Notes: generated by a model from the letters alone, not told the origin. DNA of 64,000 nt from Enterococcus hermanniensis (GCF_001885945.1 NZ_JXKQ01000001.1:124001-188000), one strand, 5' to 3'; positions 1-9,692 are shown, numbered from the stretch's first letter. Numbers and translations: made by a program.

Positions 1-775
1 TCCCCACGATTGAAAAACCGATAATAAACATCACGGCAACCGTAAAAGCGACCGTCAACTGCCCCCGAATATAAGAAGCTAGCTGTGAATTCATCTCGGT
101 CATCACTCGTAACGTTGGCTTACGAGTCTTTGTCGGTAAAAATTGTAGTATATATGGCGCTAACTTATCGCCATCCTTTAATAAGAAGAATAAAATAATC
201 GGTGCGGTGATCAAAGCGATCAATACCGTCGCTAAAGTCGAAACCACATTCCCGAGTCCTTGGATCGTTACCCGTGAAATATTTTGTGCAGTCTCAGTCA
301 ATGACTCTAATAACTTTTGTAAGCTATTATCTAAATGCTGCTGCACCGGTTTAAACGAAGGGTCTTTGAAAAGTTCACTGACTTTGTCGCTGACTGTATC
401 AAAATATGCCGGCAAACTTTGGATCATCGTCTCTACTTGCTGACGTATCTGTGGAATAATCACTACGATCCCCCAAATGATCAAAGCTACAACGACAATG
501 AACAGTAAAATGATCCCGACAGTCCGATTCAATCCTTTTCTCTCTAAAAAATTGACGACCGGATTCATCAAATAATACAAGATCCCTGCAATAACAACTG
601 GCAGTCCAACAATAGCAAAAAACTGGCCGACTGGTTCAAACAAATAGGAGACTTTCGTGAAGACCAAGGTGATTAATAATAATAATAATACGATGATCAG
701 CGCAACAACGACTTGACTATTTAAAAACCATTTCCAAAACCAAGACGTTTTTTGCGTAAATTTCTTTTTATCCAA
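1..775 (-). CDS. AI-2E family transporter (partial, C-terminus beyond window)
   Basis: Reading the minus strand from a TTG at 775 gives a long open frame that runs off the left edge. It begins LDKKKFTQKTSW, followed by a strongly hydrophobic helix with a leucine run, a second helix ending in YYLMNP, a long amphipathic region and further membrane helices. This topology (two N-terminal helices, a large loop, then a helix bundle) is that of the AI-2E/PerM exporter-like permeases. No in-frame ATG lies upstream; GGACGTGAG just before the TTG is a plausible RBS. The gene starts 11 bases after the upstream EIIA-like gene, so the two are probably cotranscribed. The substrate cannot be told from sequence; many family members are ion or small-molecule transporters rather than autoinducer carriers. 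Confidence 0.8.
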   Translation of the reverse strand, partial: MDKKKFTQKTSWFWKWFLNSQVVVALIIVLLLLLITLVFTKVSYLFEPVGQFFAIVGLPVVIAGILYYLMNPVVNFLERKGLNRTVGIILLFIVVVALIIWGIVVIIPQIRQQVETMIQSLPAYFDTVSDKVSELFKDPSFKPVQQHLDNSLQKLLESLTETAQNISRVTIQGLGNVVSTLATVLIALITAPIILFFLLKDGDKLAPYILQFLPTKTRKPTLRVMTEMNSQLASYIRGQLTVAFTVAVMFIIGFSIVG

Positions 776-786
776 ACACTCACGTC

Positions 787-1131
787 CTATTTATAAGTAA
801 TTTTCATGCCCACTTCTAGTTCAGGTAATTTTTCTGGTGTCACATAGATACCATTTGGAATCACACCGATTTCTTTTTGGAAGAACACGGTAGCATGTCC
901 GATCTCATTTAAATTCTGATTGGCTAAATGTCCAAGACCATTTACTTGATAGACTTGGTCGCCAAATAATAACTGGCTACCTTCGCTAAGCGCGATTGGT
1001 TCATCTCCACTATTTTTTTGGACGATGGATACCTCTAATAGATCTGACGGAATTGCTTCGCCAAAAAGTACTAAAAGATTTTCATCGTTAATTGCATCTT
1101 TGCCAATTTGAGTAATTTCAGTCACTGTCAT
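787..1131 (-). CDS. PTS glucitol/sorbitol-type EIIA domain protein
   Basis: A 114-residue protein resembling the stand-alone glucitol/sorbitol EIIA family (GutA/SrlB): a small beta-rich protein with a C-terminal stretch (GIYVTPEKLPELEVG) typical of the family. In complete sorbitol systems EIIA passes phosphate from HPr to the GutBC subunits. Here there is no EIIB, EIIC or sorbitol dehydrogenase beside it; the only partner is the downstream AI-2E-type permease. A histidine lies in GLGHLAN and another in EIGHATVFF; which one, if either, is phosphorylated I cannot decide. The start is the ATG after AGGAAAAGAG. A regulatory rather than transport role is possible. Confidence 0.75.
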   Translation of the reverse strand: MTVTEITQIGKDAINDENLLVLFGEAIPSDLLEVSIVQKNSGDEPIALSEGSQLLFGDQVYQVNGLGHLANQNLNEIGHATVFFQKEIGVIPNGIYVTPEKLPELEVGMKITYK

Positions 1132-1237
1132 AATTCACGCTCTTTTCCTGTTTATTTTTCAATTATATCATAAAGTTAGCGCTATCCAAGAACCAATAAA
1201 ATTGCTAGAATATAGATACAATGAAGGAGGTTTTTTT

Positions 1238-2257
1238 ATGATCCATAAAATACTTTTAGGTACCTATACCCGACGTATCAGTCAAGGAATCTATCAGATC
1301 GAGTTAGATACGACGAAGGAAACGTTGGAAAATTTAGCATTAGTACTGGCAGAAACAAGCCCGACCTATTTGGCAAAAAGTAAATTAAATCATTTGTACT
1401 CTGTGACTAGCCGTAATGATCAAGGTGGTGTTTCCAGCTATGATACTGAAAATAATTTTTTGAATGCGGTAACAGAAGATGGTGCCCCTCCTTGTTACGT
1501 GGCAGTCGATGATGGACGCCAGCTTGTCTATGCCGCAAACTACCACAAAGGAGCTCTAAACACCTACAAAATCCAAGCAGATGGCTCACTTAAAGCAACC
1601 TCAGCAATAGAGCATACAGAACCGACTGGTCCACATAAAAATCAAGACCATGCTCACACTCACTATACTGATCTGACACCGGATCAACGGTTAGCGGTCT
1701 GTGATTTAGGCACTGATCGTATTTATACCTATGATGTGAGTGAAAATGGTGCAGTCGAAGAAGCTGCCGTTTATCTAGCCGAGCCTGGAACAGGACCACG
1801 ACACCTTGTCTTTCACCCCAATGAAAAAAATGCCTATCTATTTGGTGAATTAGATAGCAGTGTGACCGTTCTTTCATATGATGCTACAGATGGCAGCTTT
1901 ACGCAAAAACAAAAACTTTCTACATTGCCCGCAGATTTTGACGGTGAAAATGGCGGTGCAGCGATTCGAATTTCCAAAGATGGCAATTTCTTATATGCTT
2001 CAAACCGTGGGCATAATTCAATCGCAGTTTTTGCAATCACAGAAAACGGTGAAAAACTTGAATTGATTCAAAGTATTTCAAGTGAAGGTGATTTTCCGCG
2101 TGACTTTGCTTTAAGTCCAGATAATGCCTACATTGTCTGCGCGAATCAAAATACAGATAATCTAACCCTTTACCGTCGAGATCAAACAACAGGTCTCTTG
2201 CAAATGATCCAAAAAGATATTTATGCTCCAGAAGCCGTTTGTGTTTATTTCGAATAA
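1238..2257 (+). CDS. Lactonase family protein (6-phosphogluconolactonase-type beta-propeller)
   Basis: A 339-residue cytosolic protein of the YkgB/Pgl seven-bladed propeller family. Family-typical stretches include LGTYTRR near the N-terminus, VSSYDTE, YAANYHKGALNTYK, TGPRHLVFHPN, GGAAIRISKDGNFLYASNRGHNSIAVF and FPRDFALSPD. Members hydrolyse 6-phosphogluconolactone in the pentose phosphate pathway, but some act on other lactones. The frame is open from a TTG at 1202, but the ATG at 1238 has a near-perfect AAGGAGG seven bases upstream and the protein family starts there, so I take that start. It is followed after 18 bases by a small gene and a terminator, suggesting a two-gene transcript. Confidence 0.9.
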   Translation: MIHKILLGTYTRRISQGIYQIELDTTKETLENLALVLAETSPTYLAKSKLNHLYSVTSRNDQGGVSSYDTENNFLNAVTEDGAPPCYVAVDDGRQLVYAANYHKGALNTYKIQADGSLKATSAIEHTEPTGPHKNQDHAHTHYTDLTPDQRLAVCDLGTDRIYTYDVSENGAVEEAAVYLAEPGTGPRHLVFHPNEKNAYLFGELDSSVTVLSYDATDGSFTQKQKLSTLPADFDGENGGAAIRISKDGNFLYASNRGHNSIAVFAITENGEKLELIQSISSEGDFPRDFALSPDNAYIVCANQNTDNLTLYRRDQTTGLLQMIQKDIYAPEAVCVYFE

Positions 2258-2275
2258 AAGGAAGCGATTTGTTAA

Positions 2276-2437
2276 ATGGATAAAGAAGCTGTAATCGAAC
2301 GTCTAAAAACAGAGCTAGGATTGCCTAACTTCAAAGGACGTTTAGAAGAAAAAGAATACACTGAAGAAGAATATCAAAAAATCAAAAATGATTTGAATAA
2401 CTACTTTGAAAACTATGTACGCAACATTGAAAATTAA
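2276..2437 (+). CDS. Small acidic hypothetical protein, 53 residues
   Basis: An ATG 18 bases after the lactonase stop opens a 53-codon frame ending in tandem TAA codons. The product is very charged (many Glu and Lys), with no cysteine, no membrane helix and a probable two-helix fold. AAGGAAG lies upstream at slightly long spacing. The frame ends three bases before a strong terminator, the position expected for a last gene of an operon. I do not recognise the family. Confidence 0.6.
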   Translation: MDKEAVIERLKTELGLPNFKGRLEEKEYTEEEYQKIKNDLNNYFENYVRNIEN

Positions 2438-2440
2438 TAA

Positions 2441-2477
2441 AAAAACTCTTTAAGCGAATTGCTTAAAGAGTTTTTTT
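2441..2477 (+). terminator. Rho-independent terminator after the lactonase/53-aa gene
   Basis: Perfect 12-bp stem AACTCTTTAAGC / GCTTAAAGAGTT with a GAATT loop, followed by seven T. Confidence 0.9.
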
Positions 2478-2498
2478 CGTTGTATGAATCCATGACTT

Positions 2499-2529
2499 AA
2501 AAAAAGAGCACCGATCGGCAAATCGGTGC
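2499..2529 (-). terminator. Terminator of the minus-strand gene at 2675-3100
   Basis: On the minus strand GCACCGAT / ATCGGTGC pair around a six-base loop, followed by CTC and seven T. It lies about 150 bases after the stop of the 141-residue protein, so the 3' untranslated region is long. Confidence 0.75.
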
Positions 2530-2674
2530 AAAGGAGTATTACCTAAATGCAATGAAAAAGAAAAGGTTGTTATTGGTTATGAATTAATCATACCTGATTC
2601 CGTATCCACTGTACTTAAAATAACGTTATAATAAAATTAGAAAACCTTTGTTCTTTTAGAATTTATGTTGTTCA

Positions 2675-3100
2675 CTATTTCAATAACAGATTAGTGATTT
2701 TTTGAATGGATTTATAAATCGTATCTGTCGCAGCATCTTGTTTTTTTTCAGCAGCATCAAAGGCTTCTTCATTGACTTGTGGCAATAGGCTATCTGTCAT
2801 TTCTTGACAACCAGCTACATATTCGATATATGCCTTTTGAAAACTTTTATGATTTCCCATCACTTTTGCCGGCGGTTTAAGCAAGCTGATTTTTTCTAGA
2901 TTCAGTTTATAAAATTGAGTGCCTTCTTTGAATAATTCATGGATTTCTGATAAGTGGCTTTGATCAAAATCAGCCATCTTTTTTTCATCTAGCGCTGTCC
3001 GAATCTCTTCGTAACTTGGGTGTAAACGTTCGCCCATTTGCTCGGTTGCTTGAACGATCTCGTTGATTTCTCTTGCATAAAATCCCGTATTAGGTCGCAT
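2675..3100 (-). CDS. Hypothetical helical protein, 141 residues
   Basis: A soluble, probably all-helical protein with no membrane segment, rich in Glu, Lys and Gln, with one cysteine. It starts MRPNTGFYAREI and has an AGAAGGA RBS; an overlapping ATG four bases upstream is out of frame and closes after four codons. It is monocistronic between two terminators. I do not recognise a family and assign no function. Confidence 0.75.
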   Translation of the reverse strand: MRPNTGFYAREINEIVQATEQMGERLHPSYEEIRTALDEKKMADFDQSHLSEIHELFKEGTQFYKLNLEKISLLKPPAKVMGNHKSFQKAYIEYVAGCQEMTDSLLPQVNEEAFDAAEKKQDAATDTIYKSIQKITNLLLK

Positions 3101-3208
3101 TCATTTATTCCTTCTTTCTACTTTAGATACTTTCATTTTACCTATTTTTACTGATTAAGCAAAGCGGTACTAAAAATGAACAATAAATTTAATTGTTTTT
3201 AAAAATAA

Positions 3209-3245
3209 AAAGCTCTATTATCTTAACTCAAGATAATAGAGCTTT
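3209..3245 (-). terminator. Terminator of the cation ATPase gene
   Basis: AGCTCTATTATCTT and AAGATAATAGAGCT form a perfect 14-bp stem with a five-base loop; T-rich runs on both sides make it potentially bidirectional. It lies six bases after the ATPase stop. Confidence 0.9.
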
Positions 3246-3250
3246 CCTAC

Positions 3251-5932
3251 TTAGTCCTTATTCTTCATACTTGCACGTTGGAAGAATTTCACAATTTCAA
3301 CGATCGGAATAATCGCAAAGGATGAACCGATCACGATGCCCCATTGATATAAATCTAAATGAGCAACTCGGAAAATATCATTCAGTCCTGGGACGATGAT
3401 GATGACCATCATCAAAGCAAAGGATAACAGGATTGCCCAGTTGAAGGCTTTATTTCTAAATGCTCCCACGGTAAACAATGATTGATGAATCGACTTCACA
3501 TTGAAAGCATGGAACAATTGCATCAATCCTAATGTCGCAAACGCCATCGTCAATGCATCCGAATGGATTTCTGCATAAACCGTGTGAACGGGCCATTGGA
3601 TCGCTGACCAATACACGAACAAGACCGTAGCAGCTTCTAAAATTCCTTGATAGATGATACTTGAGAAGACACCACCTGAAAACAAGTTCGAACTGCGACC
3701 ACGCGGTTTGTGGCTCATCAAATCTTTTTCTGCTGGTTCCATTCCAAGAGCAATTGCTGGGAAGGTATCTGTTACTAAATTGATCCATAATAAATGGATC
3801 GGTAATAAGGTATCCCACCCAAGAAGCGTTGCAATAAATAGCGTCAATACTTCACCTAAGTTAGCGGCTAATAGATATTGAACTGATTTTTGTATATTTG
3901 AGAAAACTTTGCGACCTTCTTCAACAGCTACGACGATCGTCGCAAAATTATCATCAGCTAAGACCATATCTGAAGCGCCTTTTGAAACTTCCGTACCTGT
4001 GATCCCCATTCCGATCCCGATATCCGCTTGTTTCAAAGCCGGTGCATCATTGACCCCATCACCAGTCATCGCCACAACTTTACCTTCTTTTTGCCAAGCT
4101 TTAACGATTCGAACTTTATGTTCAGGAGAAACGCGGGCATAGACCGAATAATGTTCTACTTTTTGGGCAAACTCTTCATCTGACATTTCATTTAATTGTG
4201 CGCCTGTCAGGACAGCAGCATCATCACCTTTAGTAATAATACCCAAGCGAGCGGCGATTGCTTCAGCTGTATCTTTGTGATCTCCGGTGATCATGATTGG
4301 ACGAACACCCGCTTCTTTAGCGATTCGAACTGCTTCGGCTGCTTCGGCACGTTCTGGATCGATCATACCGACTAAACCAGCAAAAATCAGGTCGGTTTCA
4401 ATCACTTCTGATTCTAATTCAGCTGGGACGTGATCCACATATTTATAAGCCATTCCCAGTACACGTAATGCTTGTTGCGCCATATCTTTATTGTTGGTCA
4501 AAATATCTTGTTTTTCTTTTTCAGTCATTGGAACGACTTGGCCGTTCAATAAAATTTGAGTCGTACGATTTAATAAGACATCCGGTGCCCCTTTTACTGC
4601 AACCAAAATTTTGCCATCTTGTTCTTCATGTAATGTACTCATCAATTTACGGTCAGAATCAAAAGGCAGTTCTGCAACCCGTGGTTCTTTCGCAACTTTT
4701 TCTCGTACATCAAATTGATTATCTAAGCCAAATTGAACTAGCGCCGTCTCTGTTGGATCCCCAATCAAATCGCCCTCTTGAGAAATTTTTGTATCATTGG
4801 CGTAATTCATGACTTTCATCGCCATGCTATCGATTGGCACTTCGTTATTTGCATCAAATTGTTGATTATCAACGTATAATTTTTCAACTGTCATTTGATT
4901 CAATGTTAACGTTCCCGTTTTATCTGAAGCAATAATATCGGTTGAACCTAGTGTTTCTACTGCTGGTAATTTACGGATCACTGAATTTCGTTTGGCCATT
5001 ACTTGTGTTCCTAAAGCCAAAATGATCGTTACGATCGCTGGCAGCCCTTCTGGAATGGCTGCTACTGCTAGCGAAATCGAGGTCAATAACATATCGACCC
5101 AAGAAGTACCGTTAAAGACGATCCCAACTACAAACATCACGACTGCGATCACAATAATTGCTAACGTTAAAAATTTTCCTAGTTGGTTCAAATTGGTTTT
5201 CAATGGTGTTTCTGTTTCATCAGCTTGAGCTAGCATGCCAGCAATTTTACCGACTTCGGTATTCATCCCCGTATTAACGACGATTCCTTTTCCGCGCCCA
5301 TAGGTCACATTGCTATTTGAATATGCCATATTGACGCGATCCCCGATACCAACATCTGTGCCATCAATCACGATCATTTCTTTTTCAACTGGAACAGATT
5401 CACCGGTCAAGGCTGCTTCTTCGATTTTCAATGAAGCGACTTCAAACAAGCGTAAATCCGCCGGTACCACATCACCAGCTTCTAACATGACGATATCTCC
5501 TGGTACAAGTTCTGTTGATTTGATTGTACTGACGTGACCATCACGTAAAACATTCGCATTCGGTGTCGACATTTCTCGTAATGCTTCGATTGCTTGTTCC
5601 GCTTTTGATTCTTGTACCACACCCATCACTGCATTGATGATTACAACGGCTAAAATAATGATTGAATCGACGACTTCATGAGAGACGACTGCCGAGATTA
5701 TTGCTGCGGCTAACAAAACAATGATCATTAAATCTTTGAATTGTTCAAAGAAGCGTACCACCATACTCTTCTTTTCGCCCTCTTCTAGTTCATTCGGTCC
5801 ATAAGATTCTAATCGCTTTTGTGCTTCCGACTTGGTTAACCCATCTTCTGTCGTTTGCACTTCCGCTAAAACCTGTTCTGTCTCTTCAGCATAAAAAGGC
5901 TTTATTAGTTGTTGCTTTTTCTCTTCTGACAT
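3251..5932 (-). CDS. P-type cation-transporting ATPase (PacL/SERCA-like Ca2+/Mn2+ type)
   Basis: An 893-residue P2A-type ATPase of the plasma membrane. Seen in order: N-terminal cation ATPase domain, actuator TGES at 176-179, membrane motif PEGLP at 294-298, phosphorylation motif DKTGTLT at 337-343, nucleotide domain KGAPD, hinge [12 protein letters not shown], and a C-terminal membrane block with [16 protein letters not shown]. The PEGLP motif and the C-terminal helices are those of Ca2+ pumps; lactococcal and streptococcal homologues behind a yybP-ykoY riboswitch (YoaB, CaxP/MgtA) handle Mn2+ or Ca2+. The frame extends 44 codons further upstream, but that part is the riboswitch; the ATG at 5932 has AAGGAGG at good spacing. 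Inferred role: export of excess manganese and/or calcium. Confidence 0.93.
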   Translation of the reverse strand: MSEEKKQQLIKPFYAEETEQVLAEVQTTEDGLTKSEAQKRLESYGPNELEEGEKKSMVVRFFEQFKDLMIIVLLAAAIISAVVSHEVVDSIIILAVVIINAVMGVVQESKAEQAIEALREMSTPNANVLRDGHVSTIKSTELVPGDIVMLEAGDVVPADLRLFEVASLKIEEAALTGESVPVEKEMIVIDGTDVGIGDRVNMAYSNSNVTYGRGKGIVVNTGMNTEVGKIAGMLAQADETETPLKTNLNQLGKFLTLAIIVIAVVMFVVGIVFNGTSWVDMLLTSISLAVAAIPEGLPAIVTIILALGTQVMAKRNSVIRKLPAVETLGSTDIIASDKTGTLTLNQMTVEKLYVDNQQFDANNEVPIDSMAMKVMNYANDTKISQEGDLIGDPTETALVQFGLDNQFDVREKVAKEPRVAELPFDSDRKLMSTLHEEQDGKILVAVKGAPDVLLNRTTQILLNGQVVPMTEKEKQDILTNNKDMAQQALRVLGMAYKYVDHVPAELESEVIETDLIFAGLVGMIDPERAEAAEAVRIAKEAGVRPIMITGDHKDTAEAIAARLGIITKGDDAAVLTGAQLNEMSDEEFAQKVEHYSVYARVSPEHKVRIVKAWQKEGKVVAMTGDGVNDAPALKQADIGIGMGITGTEVSKGASDMVLADDNFATIVVAVEEGRKVFSNIQKSVQYLLAANLGEVLTLFIATLLGWDTLLPIHLLWINLVTDTFPAIALGMEPAEKDLMSHKPRGRSSNLFSGGVFSSIIYQGILEAATVLFVYWSAIQWPVHTVYAEIHSDALTMAFATLGLMQLFHAFNVKSIHQSLFTVGAFRNKAFNWAILLSFALMMVIIIVPGLNDIFRVAHLDLYQWGIVIGSSFAIIPIVEIVKFFQRASMKNKD

Positions 5933-5966
5933 TTTTATCCTCCTTAAAATAAGCGCTGTCGGGTGT

Positions 5967-6098
5967 AAAAAAAATAGACTTGTGTATGCGAAAAAAACAC
6001 ATACATAAGTCTCACTATTTAAGACAACACCAGAAATTTCTTTTCTTGTTGGTGGCGTTGCCACAGCTTACACTGCCAGTTACTCCCCTATGGATACT
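5967..6098 (-). promoter_or_regulatory. yybP-ykoY manganese riboswitch with terminator switch
   Basis: The leader (minus strand) carries GGGGAGTA at 6088-6081, an internal hairpin closed by CACCA / TGGTG, and AGTGAGACTTATG, matching the order of conserved blocks of the Mn2+-sensing yybP-ykoY aptamer. Closing stem P1 pairs CATAGG (6092-6087) with CTTATG (6009-6004). The same CTTATG is inside the 5' arm of a 13-bp terminator stem (6012-6000 with 5988-5976) followed by eight T (5974-5967). Metal-bound aptamer and terminator therefore exclude each other, so the sequence predicts an ON switch for the ATPase. Identification is by eye, without a covariance search. Confidence 0.85.
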
Positions 6099-6104
6099 AG
6101 CTGA

Positions 6105-6134
6105 ATTATAGCATGATAAATCATAAAAAGACAA
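6105..6134 (-). promoter_or_regulatory. Promoter of the riboswitch-ATPase transcript
   Basis: Minus strand TTGTCT (6134-6129), 18-base spacer, TATAAT (6110-6105); start expected close to the first base of the riboswitch. Confidence 0.7.
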
Positions 6135-6170
6135 ATAATAGTTATGGAAAAACTAGCTGTAAAGGCTTTC

Positions 6171-6917
6171 TTAATCATCTTTGGACCAAAAGTCAGCCGC
6201 TGTTCCTTGCTCCATTCCAACGATGAATCGCTTCCGAATATCTGGATACTCAGCGGAAAGAGTGGTGACTAATTTTTTTATCTCTTCTCGTTTGGTCTTT
6301 TTATCCACAGGACAAGGATTAAAAACAATCGGTATTTCGAAACGTTTCACAAATTGAATAATTTGTTTTTCCTCTAAATAGATCATCGGACGAATCAACG
6401 TCACGTTTGTCTTCGATAAATAGCTGGTTGGTTCAAAACTGTTTAACCGACCGTGAAACAAAAAATTCATAAAATAGGTTTCGATGGCATCATCGACATG
6501 ATGCCCTAAAGCAACTTTTTGACACCCTAGCTCCTGTGCACGAGTGTATAAAATTCCACGTCGTAATTTAGCACATAAGGAACATGGTGAATGTTCCTTT
6601 CGAATATCGAATACGATTTTTGCAATATTTGTGGGAACTATTTCTAGCGTATAACCTAAATCTTCAACCAATTGTTTCATTGGTGTGATATCACAGCCTT
6701 CAAATCCCATATCCAAACAGATCGGAACAATTTCAAAATCAAAGCCTAGTCGTTTTTGCCTACGCAATTGATCTAGCAACACTAATAGCGTGGTGCTATC
6801 TTTTCCACCACTCATACCGATGGCAACCCGATCGCCAGCTTGAATCATTTGATGAGTCAAAAGCGCTCGACGAACAGGATTAAAATAAAGTTGATTGTCT
6901 TTCTTTTTAAAGTCCAT
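6171..6917 (-). CDS. TtcA family tRNA 2-thiocytidine synthetase-like protein
   Basis: A 248-residue cytosolic PP-loop ATPase. SGGKDS at 36-41 is the ATP-pyrophosphatase motif; C112-x-x-C115 (PCSLC) and the GHHVDDAIET stretch are typical of TtcA, which adenylates C32 of tRNA and inserts sulfur using a Fe-S cluster. TilS (lysidine synthase) shares the PP-loop but lacks this Cys pair, so TtcA-like is the better call. It lies 18 bases after the LTA-synthase-like gene on the same strand and is probably cotranscribed with it. ATG has AGGAG upstream. Confidence 0.85.
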   Translation of the reverse strand: MDFKKKDNQLYFNPVRRALLTHQMIQAGDRVAIGMSGGKDSTTLLVLLDQLRRQKRLGFDFEIVPICLDMGFEGCDITPMKQLVEDLGYTLEIVPTNIAKIVFDIRKEHSPCSLCAKLRRGILYTRAQELGCQKVALGHHVDDAIETYFMNFLFHGRLNSFEPTSYLSKTNVTLIRPMIYLEEKQIIQFVKRFEIPIVFNPCPVDKKTKREEIKKLVTTLSAEYPDIRKRFIVGMEQGTAADFWSKDD

Positions 6918-6935
6918 AAATGCTCCTAATCTTTT

Positions 6936-8741
6936 TTAGTCAAAAAAGTTCTCTTTTAAGCTGTATTGTTCACCGGTTGTAATATCGTATTGAATCAATT
7001 GATACTCATGGTAGCGTTCTTCTTGGGCCTGATTGAGACGCGCTTCTTTGAACCATTGACCATCTTGGTAATACATTCCTTTTTCAAAGGCCGGTAACTC
7101 TTCTTGTAAGGCCAATAATAATTGTTGGAAGCCGGTTGGTTGAATGTCCGTTTGTTGAAAGAGATCTGCTGCAAAATAAAATGGACTGGTAACGGTTTTT
7201 TCATCCGACAACTGGTGTTGGTTATCATAAAATAAAAATTCTGTCTCATGGAGTTGATGTCCTTCATTTGCTTCTTGCGTCGCATCAGAATAAATCCCTG
7301 GCAGATGATCGCCCCAAAAGACGACCAATGTCCGTTCCGGTAATTGGTCGATTTCAGTTAAAAAGTCTTTCAATGCTTCACTGCTGTAAGCTACATCTTG
7401 AAGATAACTTTGGACCGAAGACGTATCGTCGCCTTTCACTAAATACGGTACATCAGCATATTTATTTTCATATGGCATATGCGTTTGCATCGTTACTAAA
7501 TGTAAAAATTGCGGTTGCTTATTTTTTTCAAGCTGATCCATCACTTCTTGATAGGCAGATGCATCAGAAATATAGGGATTGTTCTCAATTTTAGCCGTGT
7601 GCTTCATCGTATCTTCGTTTAAAAATTGGTCAAAACCAAAAGTCTGATAGACATCTTTTCGTTTATACATCGAAGTATTATACGGATGGATCGCGGTTGT
7701 TTGATAACCTCGATTTTTTAATGTCGAGACCAAAGAAGGAAATGTCTTGAATTCTGGTACAAGCATCGTGTAAGGCGTTGTCATCTGGCTATTGAACAAT
7801 TCCATTGAAAAACCCGTCAACGCTTCGAATTCAATATTAGCAGTACCTCCGCCATAATTTTGTGATAACATCTGACCACTATAAGTTTTATTTGCCACAG
7901 TTCGATACTCTTTTAGTGGATCTCCGCCAAGAATATCTAACCCTTTCAAGCGGCTCGTATCAGAAAAACTTTCACTCATTACGTAAACAATATTTGGTTG
8001 ATCCTCCGAAGTTTCTTTCTTCTTCACTTGATATTTTTCTGTGATTTTTTTGATTGTCGCTTCGGAATAATTAGCTGGTTTATCCATGGCATCTACCGAA
8101 AGATTATATAAAAAACCGCCCATAAAGCCTGTGTTGTAATAATTCATTTTTTGACTATAGGGAATCCACAATGCGGTTTTATTGTAAGCCTTACGTAAGA
8201 GGTTGTTTGGTTGGTTAAAACCCCCGACATATATTAATAAACCACTAGTCACAACCAATAACGCGAAGCGAATCCATTGTTGCTGCTTGGTTAATTTCAA
8301 ACTTTTCTTCAAACTAAAGACGAGCAAAAATACTCCGACTATTAATAATAGAAGAAAAAGGAGAAACAGCGGAAAACCGACAATGTCTTTGATCATACTA
8401 AATTCAGTCACCATTTTTAAATCACTGGGATAAATTGGCTCCATTCGATAGTTCATTTTCATAAAATTTGCCACACCAACGCCGATGATCACTAGCAAAT
8501 AAAAAATACTCCCTATTTTTAAGGAACCTAAAAAGCTAGTCAACCAGCCATAAAAAATAAGTAACACGAGACACCCTAAGAAAAATTTTTCGGTATGCCA
8601 AGAAAAAGCAAATTTAAAAGCTAATTCAAACGAAAAATTATTTTGAGTCAATTGAAAAAAAAGATTCGAAACTATGATTAGCGTTGCCACTCCTAGAACA
8701 ATCAAAATCTGGCTCCAAGGCAGGCGTTTTATTTTTTGCAT
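6936..8741 (-). CDS. LTA synthase family sulfatase-fold membrane enzyme
   Basis: 601 residues: five hydrophobic helices in the first ~175 residues, then an extracellular alkaline phosphatase/sulfatase domain. The metal-binding SES motif (E257) and the catalytic threonine in GGGTANIEFEALTG (T300) are present, as is WGDHLPG. LtaS-type enzymes transfer glycerol phosphate from phosphatidylglycerol onto a glycolipid anchor to build lipoteichoic acid; paralogues act as primases or on other polymers, and sequence alone does not tell which this is. RBS AGGAG precedes the ATG. The downstream neighbour is the TtcA-like gene. Confidence 0.9.
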   Translation of the reverse strand: MQKIKRLPWSQILIVLGVATLIIVSNLFFQLTQNNFSFELAFKFAFSWHTEKFFLGCLVLLIFYGWLTSFLGSLKIGSIFYLLVIIGVGVANFMKMNYRMEPIYPSDLKMVTEFSMIKDIVGFPLFLLFLLLLIVGVFLLVFSLKKSLKLTKQQQWIRFALLVVTSGLLIYVGGFNQPNNLLRKAYNKTALWIPYSQKMNYYNTGFMGGFLYNLSVDAMDKPANYSEATIKKITEKYQVKKKETSEDQPNIVYVMSESFSDTSRLKGLDILGGDPLKEYRTVANKTYSGQMLSQNYGGGTANIEFEALTGFSMELFNSQMTTPYTMLVPEFKTFPSLVSTLKNRGYQTTAIHPYNTSMYKRKDVYQTFGFDQFLNEDTMKHTAKIENNPYISDASAYQEVMDQLEKNKQPQFLHLVTMQTHMPYENKYADVPYLVKGDDTSSVQSYLQDVAYSSEALKDFLTEIDQLPERTLVVFWGDHLPGIYSDATQEANEGHQLHETEFLFYDNQHQLSDEKTVTSPFYFAADLFQQTDIQPTGFQQLLLALQEELPAFEKGMYYQDGQWFKEARLNQAQEERYHEYQLIQYDITTGEQYSLKENFFD

Positions 8742-8807
8742 AAACTGCTCCTATTCAATGAATTACTAAATATTTTAGCGATAATCAGAAAAAAAGTAAA
8801 GATAACA

Positions 8808-8840
8808 AAAAAAGCTTAGCAGCTAGTTTAGCTGCTAAGC
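8808..8840 (-). terminator. Terminator after nadE
   Basis: GCTTAGCAGCT and AGCTGCTAAGC form a perfect 11-bp stem followed on the minus strand by seven T. Confidence 0.92.
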
Positions 8841-8853
8841 CGTCTTACTTATT

Positions 8854-9678
8854 CTATTTCCAAAAGTCATCAAAGACCGTAATCGGTAAATGGCGTTTGT
8901 GTTGCGTTTTGTTCCACCAATTTTCGATCGTTGCTTGAGCATCCGCAGCAATTGTTTTACCTTCTAGATAATCATCAATATCATCATAGGTGACACCTAA
9001 TGCTACTTCATCTGCAACCAACGGCTTACCATCTTCAAGGTCAGCAGTCGGTACTTTTAAGTAAATGGCTTCTTCAGCGCCTAATTCTTTCAATAACATT
9101 TTGCCTTGACGTTTATTCAACCGGAATAATGGTAAAATATCTGCACCGCCGTCCCCGAATTTAGTGAAGAACCCGGTGATATTTTCGGCTGCATGATCAG
9201 TTCCAATGACTGCACCAGCATTCCCACCAGCGATTCCGTATTGAGTGATCATCCGTTGGCGTGCTTTGATGTTACCTTTGTTGAAGTCGCTGATGGTCAC
9301 ACCAGCTTCTTCCAACGCGGCTACTTGTGCATCAACAGCTGGTTTGATATTGACACTCAAACTAACGTCTGGTTGAATAAAATCTAATGCTCGTTTGGCA
9401 TCTGCTTCATCTGCTTGCGTACCATAAGGTAAACGAACTGCGATAAAACGATAGCTATCATCGCCGGTTTCTGCTCGCAGCTCAGTCATCGCTAACTGAG
9501 CCAAACGTCCTGCTAAAGAAGAGTCTTGTCCGCCACTGATTCCTAAGACCAATGTTTTTAAAAACGGATATTTTTTTAGATAGGCTTTAAGAAAATCGAC
9601 ACTTTTACGGATTTCTGCTTTTGGCTCGATTTCTGGTTTTGTTCCTAATTCTTTGATAATTTCTGCTTGTAATGTCAT
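8854..9678 (-). CDS. nadE: NH3-dependent NAD+ synthetase
   Basis: A 274-residue enzyme that amidates nicotinic acid adenine dinucleotide to NAD+ with ammonia and ATP. The P-loop SGGQDSS (48-54) and the substrate-binding stretch [26 protein letters not shown] are diagnostic, and the length is that of the glutamine-independent form. It follows pncB after 14 bases, so the two last steps of nicotinate salvage flanking NadD are in one operon. GGGAG lies before the ATG. Confidence 0.97.
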   Translation of the reverse strand: MTLQAEIIKELGTKPEIEPKAEIRKSVDFLKAYLKKYPFLKTLVLGISGGQDSSLAGRLAQLAMTELRAETGDDSYRFIAVRLPYGTQADEADAKRALDFIQPDVSLSVNIKPAVDAQVAALEEAGVTISDFNKGNIKARQRMITQYGIAGGNAGAVIGTDHAAENITGFFTKFGDGGADILPLFRLNKRQGKMLLKELGAEEAIYLKVPTADLEDGKPLVADEVALGVTYDDIDDYLEGKTIAADAQATIENWWNKTQHKRHLPITVFDDFWK

Positions 9679-9692
9679 CAGACATCCACTCC

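Noticed and set aside
670-690. A trinucleotide run (AAT/TTA) as phase-variable repeat
   Set aside because: It lies in frame inside a membrane helix of the permease and codes for leucines; gain or loss of units would not shift the frame.
2530-2640. A mini-ORF with AAGGAG after the hairpin at 2508-2529
   Set aside because: The ATG at good spacing closes after one codon and the next gives only ten residues; no support for a gene.
5933-6064. A 44-codon N-terminal extension of the cation ATPase
   Set aside because: It runs through the riboswitch and terminator, has no RBS, and the internal ATG at 5932 has a perfect one.
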